From Endozoicomonas sp. (lineage in GTDB: Bacteria; Pseudomonadota; Gammaproteobacteria; Pseudomonadales; Endozoicomonadaceae): 33,659 bases of DNA. The stretch is taken from contig JAKROC010000014.1 of the NCBI GenBank assembly GCA_024509075.1, positions 1 to 33,659 of the forward strand, read 5' to 3'. The translations under genes and the position numbers were made by a program. The notes under the pieces are model-generated. The model was not told the origin of the DNA and did not search any database. It saw nothing but the letters and a program-made list of their open reading frames with translations. Shown in pieces: positions 18,807 to 26,718 of this stretch. How positions within the stretch are numbered: the first letter of the stretch is position 1; each line of letters starts with the position of its first letter.

Positions 18807-19335
18807 TTTGTTTTGTACCTGCTTCCCGAAAATTGGTCATTGTTGGCACGAATTATATTCAATAGGGAAGCGGATGATATACCGGAAAACTGCTCAAATT
18901 GTCGCAAATGGTATCAGCACAGGCGGTTTTTGGGGGGCGTATCACTTCCACCTGCGTACCCCACGCCCTCTGCCTGCTCAACAGCGGCTGTCAATATCAT
19001 TTCGGCTCTTTTGAATCTTAAGTGGGTAAGCAGGCTTTGTTGACAAACACCGTAAACCGTAATTGATTTGGCTTTCCTTCCAGTTCAGGGCGCTACTCCA
19101 GTGTCGTTTGATGGTTTTAGCGGCCTTTTTGGGGCTCTATATATGTTTGCCGCTGAGAAAACAGGACAGTATTGCTGGTAAAGGCCAGTGGCAGCGAGTT
19201 CAGGAGCTCGACATGCCAGACGATGGTTTGTATCTGCTTCTGATGGAGTTCATGACCACAGGCATGTCGGTTAAGGTTGACCTGTCTGTGCTTGAGAAAT
19301 TCTTCAACAGGTGTTGGTTGATGGAAATCATAGGC
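18807..19335. other. Gene-free stretch upstream of the RND operon
   Basis: The promoter of the RND operon should lie just right of 18806. A 115-codon frame at 19063-19410 on the plus strand starts with TTG, matches no family I know and overlaps the better-supported PIN remnant on the other strand. I therefore do not call it a gene. No regulator gene (TetR, LysR or MarR type) is found beside the pump. Confidence 0.4.
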
Positions 19336-19542
19336 TCAGTTTTTATCCGGCATAATCACGCTGATCGTTGGGAAATAACCGGTGTAACGCCCCTTGTCCC
19401 GGCTGATTAACGGCCATTTGCACACGGCTGTCTGGGCTCCAATATAAAAATCCGATGGCATTCCCGTTTTATGTCCACCCTGTTTACGGTATTTGAGAAA
19501 CGCTTTAGCGGCCAGAAACAGGGTGTCATGGTTCAGGGTTAC
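19336..19542 (-). pseudogene. PIN-domain (VapC-like) gene, C-terminal fragment
   Basis: On the minus strand a 68-codon frame reads NHDTLFLAAKAFLKYRKQGG, then HKTGMPSDFYIGAQTAV and PLISRDKGRYTGYFPTISVI before TGA at 19336-19338. This matches the C-terminal half of PIN-domain ribonuclease toxins, which have LAGKAFxxYRxxGGxxxxxLPDFFIGAHAAV then LLTRDxxRYxxYFPxxxLI. The acidic DF residues of the active site are present (SDF). The frame is closed upstream by TGA (19543-19545), just where IS-like sequence begins. Its missing half is at 19840-19974. Confidence 0.72.
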
Positions 19543-19559
19543 TCACCGATGTTGAGCCT

Positions 19560-19840
19560 GTTTACTGACACTCCCCGCCCTATCGGGCGAGGGTTCTTAG
19601 ATCGCTCCAAGAACCTTCCTGCTTCGTCACGCCTTCCCTAGACAACACCAGCTATGCAGCCAATATTGCCCCGTTCCAGTCGCTCCACAGGCTAACCCCG
19701 CCAGCCCGGCGGCTCTATAGACATTTGTCTTGAAAAAAAGTTCAAAGAAAAATTGCAATTTGCGGAAGCCATTTCATCCCCAGTCCTATCGGACTGGTCG
19801 CTTGTATCCCCGCCCGACTGGGCGAGGCTTTACGCGAAAA
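19560..19840 (-). mobile_element. Decayed IS200/IS605-group element (tnpB tail and hairpin ends)
   Basis: This block separates two halves of a PIN gene. Read on the minus strand it begins with a hairpin region (CCTCGCCCAGTCGGGCGGGG at about 19812-19831) and a second hairpin (CCAGTCCGATAGGACTGG). Broken coding sequence follows (YRAAGLAGLACGATGTG; SREGVTKQEGSWSDLRTLAR in another frame), compatible with the end of a TnpB gene. It ends with CCTCGCCCGATAGGGCGGGGAG and GTGTCAG at about 19568-19592. Subterminal hairpins without inverted ends are the hallmark of IS200/IS605 elements. At under 300 bases it is internally deleted and inactive. The call rests on architecture and a weak protein match. Confidence 0.5.
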
Positions 19841-19974
19841 CATGGGTAATTTCAGTACCGCAGCCGGTGATTCCGTACCGGCACAAAGTTCTGAAAAAAT
19901 AATCGGGTTAATCACGGCATCGCAAGCTTTGGTCAGTTCACGCAAGGATTCCTTGGCCCACGTATGCCAATGGC
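19840..19974 (-). pseudogene. PIN-domain (VapC-like) gene, central fragment
   Basis: The minus strand encodes WHTWAKESLRELTKACDAVI and NPIIFSELCAG followed by TESPAAVLKLP. PIN proteins have WSxxxLxxLxxxxxxxINPIIYAEL at this place, with the conserved Glu of the active site (SEL here). After about 45 codons the sequence runs into the hairpin end of the IS200/IS605-like remnant. The extreme N-terminus with the first active-site Asp is absent: an in-frame TAA lies a few codons upstream. Together with 19336-19542 it reconstructs most of one PIN domain. Confidence 0.65.
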
Positions 19975-20158
19975 TTTCTTTATCAAGGAGTTACTGAAAG
20001 GCTTTCACAGAACAGAGGATGCCGTTTTTTTACAGGAAGCCACAGCACTGGCAGGCTGGCTGCTAACCCAGCAGTGCGACCGCAAGGACTGGAAGCATAG
20101 TTGCTGGGGCTACCACTTTGGCATCAGCTCGCATCAACAAAGCTGGTTTAGCGCGTAA
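19964..20158 (+). pseudogene. Gene fragment of unknown function
   Basis: The plus strand encodes a 64-residue peptide with FLQEATALAGWLLTQQCDRK followed by DWKHSCWGYHFGIS. The AxWLLxQ ... CWGYxF pattern resembles a helical segment of alpha/alpha-barrel (six-hairpin glycosidase-like) proteins found in polysaccharide gene clusters. The match is from memory and short. A full protein would be several hundred residues, so this is a fragment. It slightly overlaps the PIN fragment on the opposite strand, which suggests a junction of two decayed genes. Confidence 0.35.
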
Positions 20159-20239
20159 GCAGAAAATGGCTGTCATGAGCACTTAACATCTATCGGAAGT
20201 CCTCGCAGGGTGCAGGGCTTCATGAATTTCCCGTGGCCA

Positions 20240-20647
20240 CTAATGGCGATCCCCAGCGCCCGGCTGGGGGGGGCAATGGGGGGCGGAATATTCTTCAGGT
20301 AGAAGTTCAGCGTGAATTACCTTGTTGTTGCGCACCGGCAGCAGCAGGCCGGCAATGAAAGCAATGCTGGTGGCAATGACAACGAACAAACCGTTGCGCC
20401 AGAATGCGTCTGCGCCAAAACTCAGGCTATCGTATATGCTGGCCATTAATGCCGGGGCCAGGAATGTTTGCTCGGCCTGTTCGGTCAGTACGGTGCCTGG
20501 CAAAAGCATCAGTATGGCTGAGGCCATCATCAGTGGGCGTTTGGCCCTTATTGGCCACTTGCGCACCAGCAGCCACAGGCTGAGCAGGCAACCAAGCGCA
20601 CCGACAAGGTAAATGCCCCAGCCCATTAAATATTGCGTATCCGTCAT
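20240..20647 (-). CDS. Small integral membrane protein, unknown function
   Basis: ATG 20647 has GGAG five bases upstream and gives 135 residues starting MTDTQYLMGWGIYLVGALGC. The frame is open further upstream to 20872, but that part is not protein-like. Three or four hydrophobic segments are visible: about residues 6-27, 37-53, a weaker central one, and 88-110 (NGLFVVIATSIAFIAGLLLP). A Pro-rich tail follows. I do not recognise a family. It is divergent from htpG, with the repeat element in the shared upstream region. Confidence 0.7.
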   Translation of the reverse strand: MTDTQYLMGWGIYLVGALGCLLSLWLLVRKWPIRAKRPLMMASAILMLLPGTVLTEQAEQTFLAPALMASIYDSLSFGADAFWRNGLFVVIATSIAFIAGLLLPVRNNKVIHAELLPEEYSAPHCPPQPGAGDRH

Positions 20648-20864
20648 CAATGCTCCAACTGCCACTGCCGGATGGGTGGCGGGTAAGTATGTATCTCTCC
20701 AGATGATACCGCACAGCCTGTTGCAAACAGGGTCAGGCCGGCTCACTGGCGGTGTGTCGAAAGGCTCACGCCGTCTGAGCGCACTGCCGGTCAGCAGTAC
20801 ATTCGTGCATTTTGCCTTAACTGCCTGAAGATTGAAAACCATCGGTAGCGAATTGCTGGCCGTT

Positions 20865-21006
20865 ATGCCCAATGGATTTCATGTTGCTACGCGGCGGCAA
20901 TTGAGCGAAGCCCCGGGAGCGTAGGAATAACGTGACCGGAGTGAGCGAATACCCTAAAGGGCACAAGTGCAGCCAACAAAGTAGCAACTTGAAAGGCGAC
21001 GGGTAT
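20865..21006 (+). repeat. Complete copy of the ATACCC...GGGTAT repeat (142 bp)
   Basis: The left end is ATGCCCAATGGATTTCATGTTG (one change from ATACCC). The right end is CAACTTGAAAGGCGACGGGTAT. Internally it has CGGCGGCAATTGAGCGAAGC, GGAATAACGTGACCGGAGTG and ACCCTAAAGGGCACAAGTGC. It lies between the small membrane protein gene and the htpG promoter, ending 38 bases before the predicted -35 element. Confidence 0.88.
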
Positions 21007-21043
21007 ATTTGCTCAGTTTTGCTGGCTGTTGGTGGTTGCAGGG

Positions 21044-21068
21044 TTGAAATTCTCATCGCCGCCCATAT
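21044..21068 (+). promoter_or_regulatory. Heat-shock (sigma32-type) promoter of htpG
   Basis: TTGAAA (21044-21049) is followed after 12 bases by CCCATAT (21062-21068). This fits the sigma32 consensus (CTTGAAA, 11-16 bases, CCCCATxT) closely. It ends 48 bases before the htpG start. HtpG is a classical heat-shock gene, so sequence and context agree. Transcription would start near 21075. Confidence 0.7.
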
Positions 21069-21116
21069 CTCGGCTCTAGCGAATTGACCAATGCAATGAT
21101 TGATCATGAGGTTCCA

Positions 21117-23036
21117 ATGACCACCGAAACAACAAAAGAGACTTTAGGCTTTCAAACTGAGGTGAAGCAACTGCTGCACCTTATGATTCACTCCCTGTAC
21201 TCCAACCGGGAAATTTTCCTGCGTGAGCTGATCTCCAACGCGTCTGATGCGGCAGACAAACTACGCTACGAAGCTCTGCACAACAGCGCTTTGCTGGAGA
21301 GTGACCCCAATCTTGAAATTCGAGTGGATTTCAACAAGGACGAAAAAACCATCACTATCGCCGACAATGGCATCGGCATGAACCGCGAAGATGTCATTGC
21401 CCACCTGGGTACCATTGCCAAATCCGGTACCGCAGACTTTTTGAAGACACTGACCGGTGATCAGAAAAAAGATTCCCAACTGATTGGCCAGTTCGGGGTG
21501 GGTTTCTATTCCGCCTTTATTGTTGCAGACAAAGTGACCGTTGATACCCGCAAGGCCGACTCTACCATGGCTGTTCGCTGGGTGTCTGACGGATCCGGTG
21601 AGTTCACCGTTGAGAATATCGACAAGCCCCAGCGCGGCACCAGCATTACCTTACACCTGAAGGCTGAAGCGGAAGAGTTTGCCGATGGCTGGCGTCTGCG
21701 CAATATCATCCGCAAGTACTCTGACCATATTTCCATGCCTATCCTGATGCGCAAGGAAGATGCAGGCAAAGAAGATGACGATGAGAAGGATGCGCAGAAA
21801 GAAGAAAAAGCGCCGGAGTGGGAAACCGTCAATACCGCCAAAGCACTGTGGACCCGTTCGCGCAGTGAGATTACCGATGAAGAGTATAAGGAGTTCTACA
21901 AGCACATCAGCCACGATTATGTGGAGCCCCTGAAGTGGAGTCACAACCGGGTTGAGGGTAAGTTGGAATACAACAGCCTGCTCTACATTCCTGCCAAGGC
22001 ACCATTTGACCTCTATAACCGTGACATGCAAAAAGGGCTGAAGCTCTACGTGCAGCGCGTGTTTATCATGGATCAGGCCGATGAATTCCTGCCCATGTAT
22101 CTGCGTTTTATCAAAGGTGTTGTGGATTCCAATAACCTGTCCCTGAACGTTTCCCGCGAGATTCTGCAAAAAGACCCGGCGGTGGATAGCATGAAATCAG
22201 CGCTCACCAAGCGGGTGCTGGACATGCTGGAAAAAATGGCGAAAAAAGAGCCGGAAGTTTACGCCGACTTCTGGAAAGAGTTTGGTCAGGTGCTCAAGGA
22301 AGGTCCGGCCGAGGATTACTCCAACCGTGAGCGCATCGCCAAACTCATGCGTTTCACTACGACCCAGAGCAAAGACGGTGCCCAGGATCAATCCCTGGAG
22401 GGCTACATCAGTCGTATGAAAGAGGAGCAGGACAAGATTTACTACATCACCGCTGAAACGCCGAAAGCTGCTGCCAACAGCCCGCACCTGGAAGTGTTCC
22501 GCAAGAAAGGTCTGGAAGTGCTGCTGCTGTCCGATCGTGTGGATGAATGGTTGATGTCCCACCTGTTTGAGTTTGATGGCAAATCCTTTGCGGATATCGG
22601 CCGTGGCGATCTTGATCTTGGCAAGCTGGATTCCGAGGAGGAGAAAAAAGCTCAGGAAGAGTCTGCCAAAGTCAATGAAGACTTGGTCAAGCGCATCAGC
22701 AATGTGCTTGGTGGCGACGTGGAAGAGGTGCGAGTTACCCACCGTCTGACTGACTCACCCGCTTGCCTGGTGGTTGGACAACACGATATGGGGCTGCAAA
22801 TGCGCCGTATTATGGAGGCAGCTGGCCAGGCCATGCCGGAGAGCAAACCGATCTTTGAGATTAATCCGGAGCATCCGCTGATCACTCGGCTGGATCATGA
22901 GGCCGATGAAGATCGCTTTGCCGATCTGACCCGGGTGGTGTTTGATCAGGCTAGTCTGGCCGCTGGTGGCCAGCTTGACGATCCGGGCGCCTACGTACAG
23001 CGACTGAACAAGTTGTTGCTGGAAATGGCCAACTGA
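21117..23036 (+). CDS. htpG: Molecular chaperone HtpG (Hsp90)
   Basis: HtpG is the cytosolic bacterial Hsp90, an ATP-dependent dimeric chaperone. ATG 21117 was chosen because GAGG lies seven bases upstream and the protein then starts [20 protein letters not shown] as in the family; the frame is open slightly further. The N-terminal GHKL ATPase shows Glu37 and Asn41 in [22 protein letters not shown] at 83-88 and GQFGVGF at 124-130. The middle domain contains [20 protein letters not shown] and SREILQKDP. The dimerisation domain ends LLLEMAN. At 639 residues it is slightly longer than E. coli HtpG (624). A charged linker (about residues 217-240, [14 protein letters not shown]) is more acidic than usual. 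It is preceded by a sigma32-type promoter. Confidence 0.97.
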   Translation: MTTETTKETLGFQTEVKQLLHLMIHSLYSNREIFLRELISNASDAADKLRYEALHNSALLESDPNLEIRVDFNKDEKTITIADNGIGMNREDVIAHLGTIAKSGTADFLKTLTGDQKKDSQLIGQFGVGFYSAFIVADKVTVDTRKADSTMAVRWVSDGSGEFTVENIDKPQRGTSITLHLKAEAEEFADGWRLRNIIRKYSDHISMPILMRKEDAGKEDDDEKDAQKEEKAPEWETVNTAKALWTRSRSEITDEEYKEFYKHISHDYVEPLKWSHNRVEGKLEYNSLLYIPAKAPFDLYNRDMQKGLKLYVQRVFIMDQADEFLPMYLRFIKGVVDSNNLSLNVSREILQKDPAVDSMKSALTKRVLDMLEKMAKKEPEVYADFWKEFGQVLKEGPAEDYSNRERIAKLMRFTTTQSKDGAQDQSLEGYISRMKEEQDKIYYITAETPKAAANSPHLEVFRKKGLEVLLLSDRVDEWLMSHLFEFDGKSFADIGRGDLDLGKLDSEEEKKAQEESAKVNEDLVKRISNVLGGDVEEVRVTHRLTDSPACLVVGQHDMGLQMRRIMEAAGQAMPESKPIFEINPEHPLITRLDHEADEDRFADLTRVVFDQASLAAGGQLDDPGAYVQRLNKLLLEMAN

Positions 23037-23042
23037 TCGAAC

Positions 23043-23066
23043 GTGGGCCGGCTGCAATCGGCCCAC
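23043..23066 (+). terminator. Hairpin after htpG
   Basis: GTGGGCCG and CGGCCCAC form a perfect 8-bp stem with an 8-base loop seven bases after the htpG stop. There is no T run behind it, so it may be a weak intrinsic terminator or an mRNA 3'-end stabiliser. Confidence 0.5.
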
Positions 23067-23079
23067 CCTGAGCAGGGTT

Positions 23080-23165
23080 ATACCCAAAGGATTTCAAGTT
23101 GATTCAAGGCGTGTCCCAGGGTGCCGGGAGCATGAAAATACTACGTGACCGGGGTGAGCGAATGC
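23080..23165 (+). repeat. Truncated copy of the ATACCC...GGGTAT repeat
   Basis: The left end ATACCCAAAGGATTTCAAGT and TGATTCAAGGCG are present, followed by GGTGCCGGGAGCATGAAAAT and ACTACGTGACCGGGGTGAGC. The right terminal part (CAACTTGAAAGGCGACGGGTAT) is missing; unrelated sequence starts near 23168. It is in direct orientation 26 bases before a full copy. Confidence 0.8.
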
Positions 23166-23190
23166 AGAACGCTGGTTGGGGCGTGTTTTT

Positions 23191-23348
23191 ATACCCAATG
23201 GATTTCATGTTGCTACGCGGCGGCAATTGAGCGAAGCCTTTATGCCCTCGGGTGCCGGGAGCATGGAAATACTACGTGACCGGTGAGTGAATACCCTAAA
23301 GGGCACAAGTGCAGCCAACAAAGTAGCAGCTTGAAAGGCGACGGGTAT
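23191..23348 (+). repeat. Complete copy of the ATACCC...GGGTAT repeat (158 bp)
   Basis: This is the longest clean copy. It starts ATACCCAATGGATTTCATGT, ends GAAAGGCGACGGGTAT, and has all internal blocks (GGCAATTGAGCGAAGCC, GGTGCCGGGAGCATGGAAAT, TACGTGACCGG, CCTAAAGGGCACAAGTGC). It is flanked by T/TA on the left and A on the right, so TATACCC...GGGTATA is seen overall. It stands in tandem with a truncated copy. Confidence 0.9.
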
Positions 23349-23579
23349 AACGACACTGGAATAGCCGCTTGGCGGCTTGATGGTGGGAGCATGTCACTTC
23401 GGACTTGACAGAAATTTATTACGCCTTATAGTGGGCGGCCTGGAGATATGACGCCCTGAGAGCTTCTCGGGAGAATGGTTCGGGTTCCGTTCCTGCTTGG
23501 GTTCGCCATTGCCATGGTCGTTGATTCTGGTCAGGCTTGATTCCCTGGTCTGTTCTGAATGTTCTTTGTCTCAGTTTGT

Positions 23580-23656
23580 GGTGGGCGTAGCTCAGTTGGC
23601 AGAGCTCCGGATTGTGATTCCGGTGGTCGAGGGTTCGAGCCCCTTCGCCCACCCCA
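23580..23656 (+). tRNA. tRNA-His(GTG)
   Basis: The tRNA starts with the extra G of histidine tRNAs (G-1 at 23580) followed by GTGGGCGTAGCTCAGTTGG. It ends CGCCCAC-C-CCA, so G-1 pairs with C73. The anticodon loop ATTGTGATT gives GTG. The T arm has GGTTCGAGCC. CCA is encoded. It is followed by tRNA-Leu, and the pair lies just upstream of tig. Confidence 0.97.
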
Positions 23657-23723
23657 TTTTTCTGATTGCCACTTCAGGTGAGTAGTCAGAGTACGGTGCC
23701 TGGCGCGTTGTCGGGTGCTGTGA

Positions 23724-23808
23724 GCGGAAGTGGTGAAATTGGTAGACACGCTGGATTTAGGTTCCAGTGCCGCAAGGTGTGAGAGTTCGAGTCTCTCCTT
23801 CCGCACCA
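23724..23808 (+). tRNA. tRNA-Leu(TAG)
   Basis: The class II tRNA begins GCGGAAGTGGTGAAATTGG and ends CTTCCGC-A-CCA. It has a long variable arm (TGCCGCAAGGTGT) and GAGTTCGAGTC in the T arm. The anticodon loop ATTTAGGT gives TAG (codon CUA and other CUN). CCA is encoded. It shares a transcript and terminator with tRNA-His. Confidence 0.97.
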
Positions 23809-23815
23809 GTCATTA

Positions 23816-23846
23816 ACGGGGATAAGCATGCTTATCCCCGTTTTTG
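23816..23846 (+). terminator. Rho-independent terminator of the tRNA-His/tRNA-Leu operon
   Basis: ACGGGGATAAGC and GCTTATCCCCGT flank a tiny AT centre, making a perfect palindrome at 23816-23841. It is followed by a T run to 23845, eight bases after the tRNA-Leu CCA. Confidence 0.95.
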
Positions 23847-24160
23847 TATGTTTCATCCTAAGAAACAGCCCTGATGGAGGGCGCAGGATCCACTAGTCCT
23901 TGGCTTTGGAGAAACGTACGCAAAGGTGCAGGCGTGAAAGGCTGAATCAGGGCTGCTGTGTTTCGGGTCTTACGAACAATGCCTTTTCACGCAAGGCTTG
24001 CGCTGTTTGCCGTTTACCCCTGAGGCCAAGTGAGAGTGGGGCAGGTTCCGGTCGGTGGCTTGGCTGCCAGGGAGGTGCTCGAGCTGTTATTGAGTGCCAT
24101 TGCCAACCCATGCGCCTTCTGGCCCATTGTTAACACAGGTTTTGGTGTTGAGGAACAAAG
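23847..24160. other. Gene-free stretch upstream of tig
   Basis: No gene is recognised in these 314 bases. CAGCCCTGAT (23867-23876) and the near-complement ATCAGGGCTG (23945-23954) form a long-range inverted repeat that could fold. The tig promoter and 5' leader must lie here. GAGGAA ten bases before the tig ATG is its ribosome site. Confidence 0.4.
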
Positions 24161-25507
24161 ATGCAAGTCTCTCTTGAAACTACTTCCATGATCGGGCGCA
24201 AGCTGATCATAACTATTCCCACCGAAGGTATCGACAGCGAAGTCAATAAGCGGCTGCAAGATCTGTCCCGCCGTGTCCGTCTTGACGGTTTCCGTCCTGG
24301 CAAAGTACCAATGAAAGTGGTCAAGCGTCGTTATGGTGCCGGTGTCAGGCAGGAAGTGCTTGGTGAGATGATGCAGTCTAGCTACTCTGACGCAATTGAA
24401 GAGCAGCAGCTCAATCCTGCCGGTGCGCCTTTGGTGACAGCCCAGTCTGACGAAGCTGATGGCTTTACCTTCGAGGCCAGTTTCGAGGTTTACCCGGAAA
24501 TTACCCTGAATTCTTTTGAGGGTATTACCGTTGAACGCCCTGTGGCAGAAGTACAAAGCTCTGACGTCAATGACATGATCGAAACCCTGCGCAAGCAGAG
24601 CACCGAGTTTGTCGATGTTGAGCGTGCCGCTCAAAATGGTGACCGTATCACCTATGACTATATCGGTAGCAAAGGTGGCGAAGTGTTTGATGGCGGCAGC
24701 GCTGAGAACGCGACACTGGAGCTGGGCTCCAACCGGATGATTCCAGGCTTTGAAGATGGTCTGGTGGGCGTCAGTGCTGGCGAAGAAAAAGTGCTGTCCT
24801 TGACGTTCCCTGAAGACTATCACGCCAAAGAGCTGGCCGGCCAGGCGGTTGAGTTTGCCTGCAAAGTGCACAAAGTGGCCGAACCATCGTTGCCTGAGCT
24901 GAATGATGAGTTCTTTGCTCGCTTTGGTGTGGAAGAGGGTGGCGAAGAAGGTTTCCGTACCGAAGTGGCTCGCAATATGGAGCGTGAACTGCGCCAGGCC
25001 ATCAAAAACAAGGTGAAGAATCAGGCGCTTGATGGCCTGCTGCAAGGCAACGAAGTTGAGGTGCCGGCAGCGCTGACTGCTCAGGAAGTTGACCGTATGC
25101 GTGAGCAGGCTGTGCAAAAGTTTGGTGCACCTGACGGTTTTGATCCCAAGCAGTTGCCAGCTGAACTATTCAGCGCAGACGCCGAGAAGCGTGTAGCCCT
25201 GGGCCTGCTGATTAACGAGGTAATCAGGCAGCGTGAGCTGAAAGTGAACGACGAACGCGTGCGCGCCATGATTGAAGACGTAGCCTCTGCCTACCAGCAG
25301 CCGCAGGAAGTCATCGACTGGTATTACAGCAACAATAAACAGCTGTCTCAGCTGAAGTATGTTGTTCTTGAAGAACAGGTGGTGGATACTATTCTTGAAT
25401 CGGCTCAGGTTACTGACAAACCATGCAGCTATCAGGAAGCTATCAAGCCAGCGGAGCGTGCCAGAGCTGTGGACGAACAAGCGGAGCAGGAAGAAGAGTC
25501 CGCCTGA
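24161..25507 (+). CDS. tig: Trigger factor (ribosome-associated chaperone and prolyl isomerase)
   Basis: Trigger factor docks on ribosomal protein L23 at the tunnel exit and folds nascent chains. The N-terminal ribosome-binding domain carries the signature GFRPGKVP at residues 43-50. The FKBP-like PPIase domain spans about residues 160-245 (NGDRITYDYIGSKGGEVFDG, then MIPGFEDGLVGVSAGEEK and FPEDYHAKELAGQAVEF). The helical C-terminal domain holds LPELNDEFFARFGVEEGG onward and ends in an acidic Glu-rich tail. At 448 residues it is typical (E. coli 432). GAGGAA upstream supports the start. It heads the conserved tig-clpP-clpX cluster. Confidence 0.97.
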   Translation: MQVSLETTSMIGRKLIITIPTEGIDSEVNKRLQDLSRRVRLDGFRPGKVPMKVVKRRYGAGVRQEVLGEMMQSSYSDAIEEQQLNPAGAPLVTAQSDEADGFTFEASFEVYPEITLNSFEGITVERPVAEVQSSDVNDMIETLRKQSTEFVDVERAAQNGDRITYDYIGSKGGEVFDGGSAENATLELGSNRMIPGFEDGLVGVSAGEEKVLSLTFPEDYHAKELAGQAVEFACKVHKVAEPSLPELNDEFFARFGVEEGGEEGFRTEVARNMERELRQAIKNKVKNQALDGLLQGNEVEVPAALTAQEVDRMREQAVQKFGAPDGFDPKQLPAELFSADAEKRVALGLLINEVIRQRELKVNDERVRAMIEDVASAYQQPQEVIDWYYSNNKQLSQLKYVVLEEQVVDTILESAQVTDKPCSYQEAIKPAERARAVDEQAEQEEESA

Positions 25508-25679
25508 TTCGTTCCTCCAACCAAAGCTCTGTGCAGGGGCTTTGCCGGGGTTTCAACGTCCTTGAGGCGTTATTGGCCCCGGTCGATTTAAGCTGGTACA
25601 TAAGCGACTGGTCTGTCCGATTCCCGTGACCGGCACAGAGGTCGCTTTTCTTCGACTTGGCAAGGAGTTCAGACAGGAT

Positions 25680-26321
25680 ATGTCCAATCATACAGACCCG
25701 TACGCCGTGGCAATTACTAGCGCAGGACTGGTGCCTATTGTGGTTGAGCAATCGGCCCGTGGCGAGCGCTCTTACGATATCTATTCCCGTCTTCTCAAAG
25801 AACGCGTGATTTTCCTGGTGGGGCAGGTTGAAGATCACATGGCCAACCTGGTGGTTGCCCAGCTACTGTTCCTTGAATCTGAAAATCCGGACAAGGATAT
25901 CCATCTGTATATCAACTCGCCCGGTGGTTCGGTGACAGCGGGTATGTCAATATACGACACTATGCAGTTTGTTAAGCCCGATGTGTCGACAATGTGCATT
26001 GGCCAGGCGGCCAGCATGGGTGCTTTGCTGTTGGCCGGTGGTGCCAAGGGTAAGCGCTATTGTTTGCCGCATTCGCGGGTGATGATCCATCAGCCATTGG
26101 GTGGCTTCCAGGGGCAGGCATCTGACATTGAGATCCATGCCAGGGAAATTTTGAGCATTCGCAGCAAGCTGAACCAGGTTCTCGCCCACCACACTGGCCA
26201 GCCGCTGGAAGTTATTGAGCGTGACACTGACCGTGACAACTTCATGAACGGTGACGAGGCTGTGGCCTATGGTCTGATTGACCAGGTAATGAATCGTCGC
26301 GGTGAAGACGGCAGCAAGTGA
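25680..26321 (+). CDS. clpP: ATP-dependent Clp protease proteolytic subunit ClpP
   Basis: ClpP forms the tetradecameric peptidase chamber that degrades substrates unfolded by ClpX or ClpA. From ATG 25680 the product is 213 residues. The catalytic triad is Ser112 (GQAASMGA), His137 (MIHQPLGG) and Asp186 (DTDRDNF). The oxyanion strand SPGGSVTAG is present. The short N-terminal propeptide precedes the conserved [20 protein letters not shown]. The frame is open to a GTG at 25626, but the extra residues are not family-like. AAGGAG lies 12 bases before ATG 25680 and AGGA immediately before it. It is 172 bases after tig and 397 bases before clpX, a wider clpP-clpX gap than in E. coli. Confidence 0.97.
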   Translation: MSNHTDPYAVAITSAGLVPIVVEQSARGERSYDIYSRLLKERVIFLVGQVEDHMANLVVAQLLFLESENPDKDIHLYINSPGGSVTAGMSIYDTMQFVKPDVSTMCIGQAASMGALLLAGGAKGKRYCLPHSRVMIHQPLGGFQGQASDIEIHAREILSIRSKLNQVLAHHTGQPLEVIERDTDRDNFMNGDEAVAYGLIDQVMNRRGEDGSK

Positions 26322-26718
26322 CATGCTTCACACAGTGCGCGGTTTTTTGCTTGCGCTGATGATCCGGGTGCTGTCGCTTCTTTCGTATATTACTGCTGGA
26401 TAATGCGCTTTTGGTGGTGATTGATAGCGGCTTGCCCCTGATGTGTTGTCCGATTTTGCTGTCATGTTGATTTTTAACCGAAGTCGTTGAACACTAATCC
26501 AATGACAGGGGGTTTCAGAACCCCCTCACAAATGTTTTTCAGAGGCGGCGGTGCGCTATTACCATTGCTTCTGGAACCACGCAGATCAAGCACTTGAAAA
26601 TACGCCCCAATGCCTGCATCTTATCAGGCATGACATCGTGAATGGTGGAGCGGGTCACCAAGGCCCGGTTTCATTGACAAGTGCAGGGCAGGCATTGTCC
26701 GTATAACAGGGTAATCGA
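26322..26718 (+). other. clpP-clpX intergenic region with a strong hairpin
   Basis: No gene is seen in this 397-base gap. Bases 26507-26526 make a perfect hairpin (AGGGGGTT-TCAG-AACCCCCT). A T run (GTTTTT) follows about six bases later, so it is terminator-like but with a spacer. This suggests clpP and clpX may be partly uncoupled, with a clpX promoter to the right of the hairpin. Confidence 0.5.

Noticed and set aside
19063..19410. Plus-strand frame of 115 codons with a hydrophobic N-terminus.
   Set aside because: It has a TTG start and no family match, and it overlaps the PIN C-terminal fragment on the other strand, which matches a known family well.
20648..20872. Upstream extension of the small membrane protein at 20240-20647.
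   Set aside because: ATG 20647 has a well-spaced GGAG and directly precedes the first membrane helix; the extension reads as non-coding and runs into the repeat.
23889..23900. GGATCCACTAGT, identical to a cloning-vector polylinker segment (adjacent BamHI and SpeI sites).
   Set aside because: The match stops after 12 bases, with no further polylinker or vector sequence on either side. Chance is the simplest explanation.
24014..25117. Open frame of 367 codons on the minus strand opposite tig.
   Set aside because: It is antisense to the secure trigger factor gene, is rich in His/Phe/Leu as expected from complementary codon bias, and has no family-like motifs.
25561..25583. TTGAGG ... CCCCGGT upstream of clpP as a possible sigma32 promoter.
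   Set aside because: The spacing is only 9 bases and the -10 half is poor compared with the htpG promoter.
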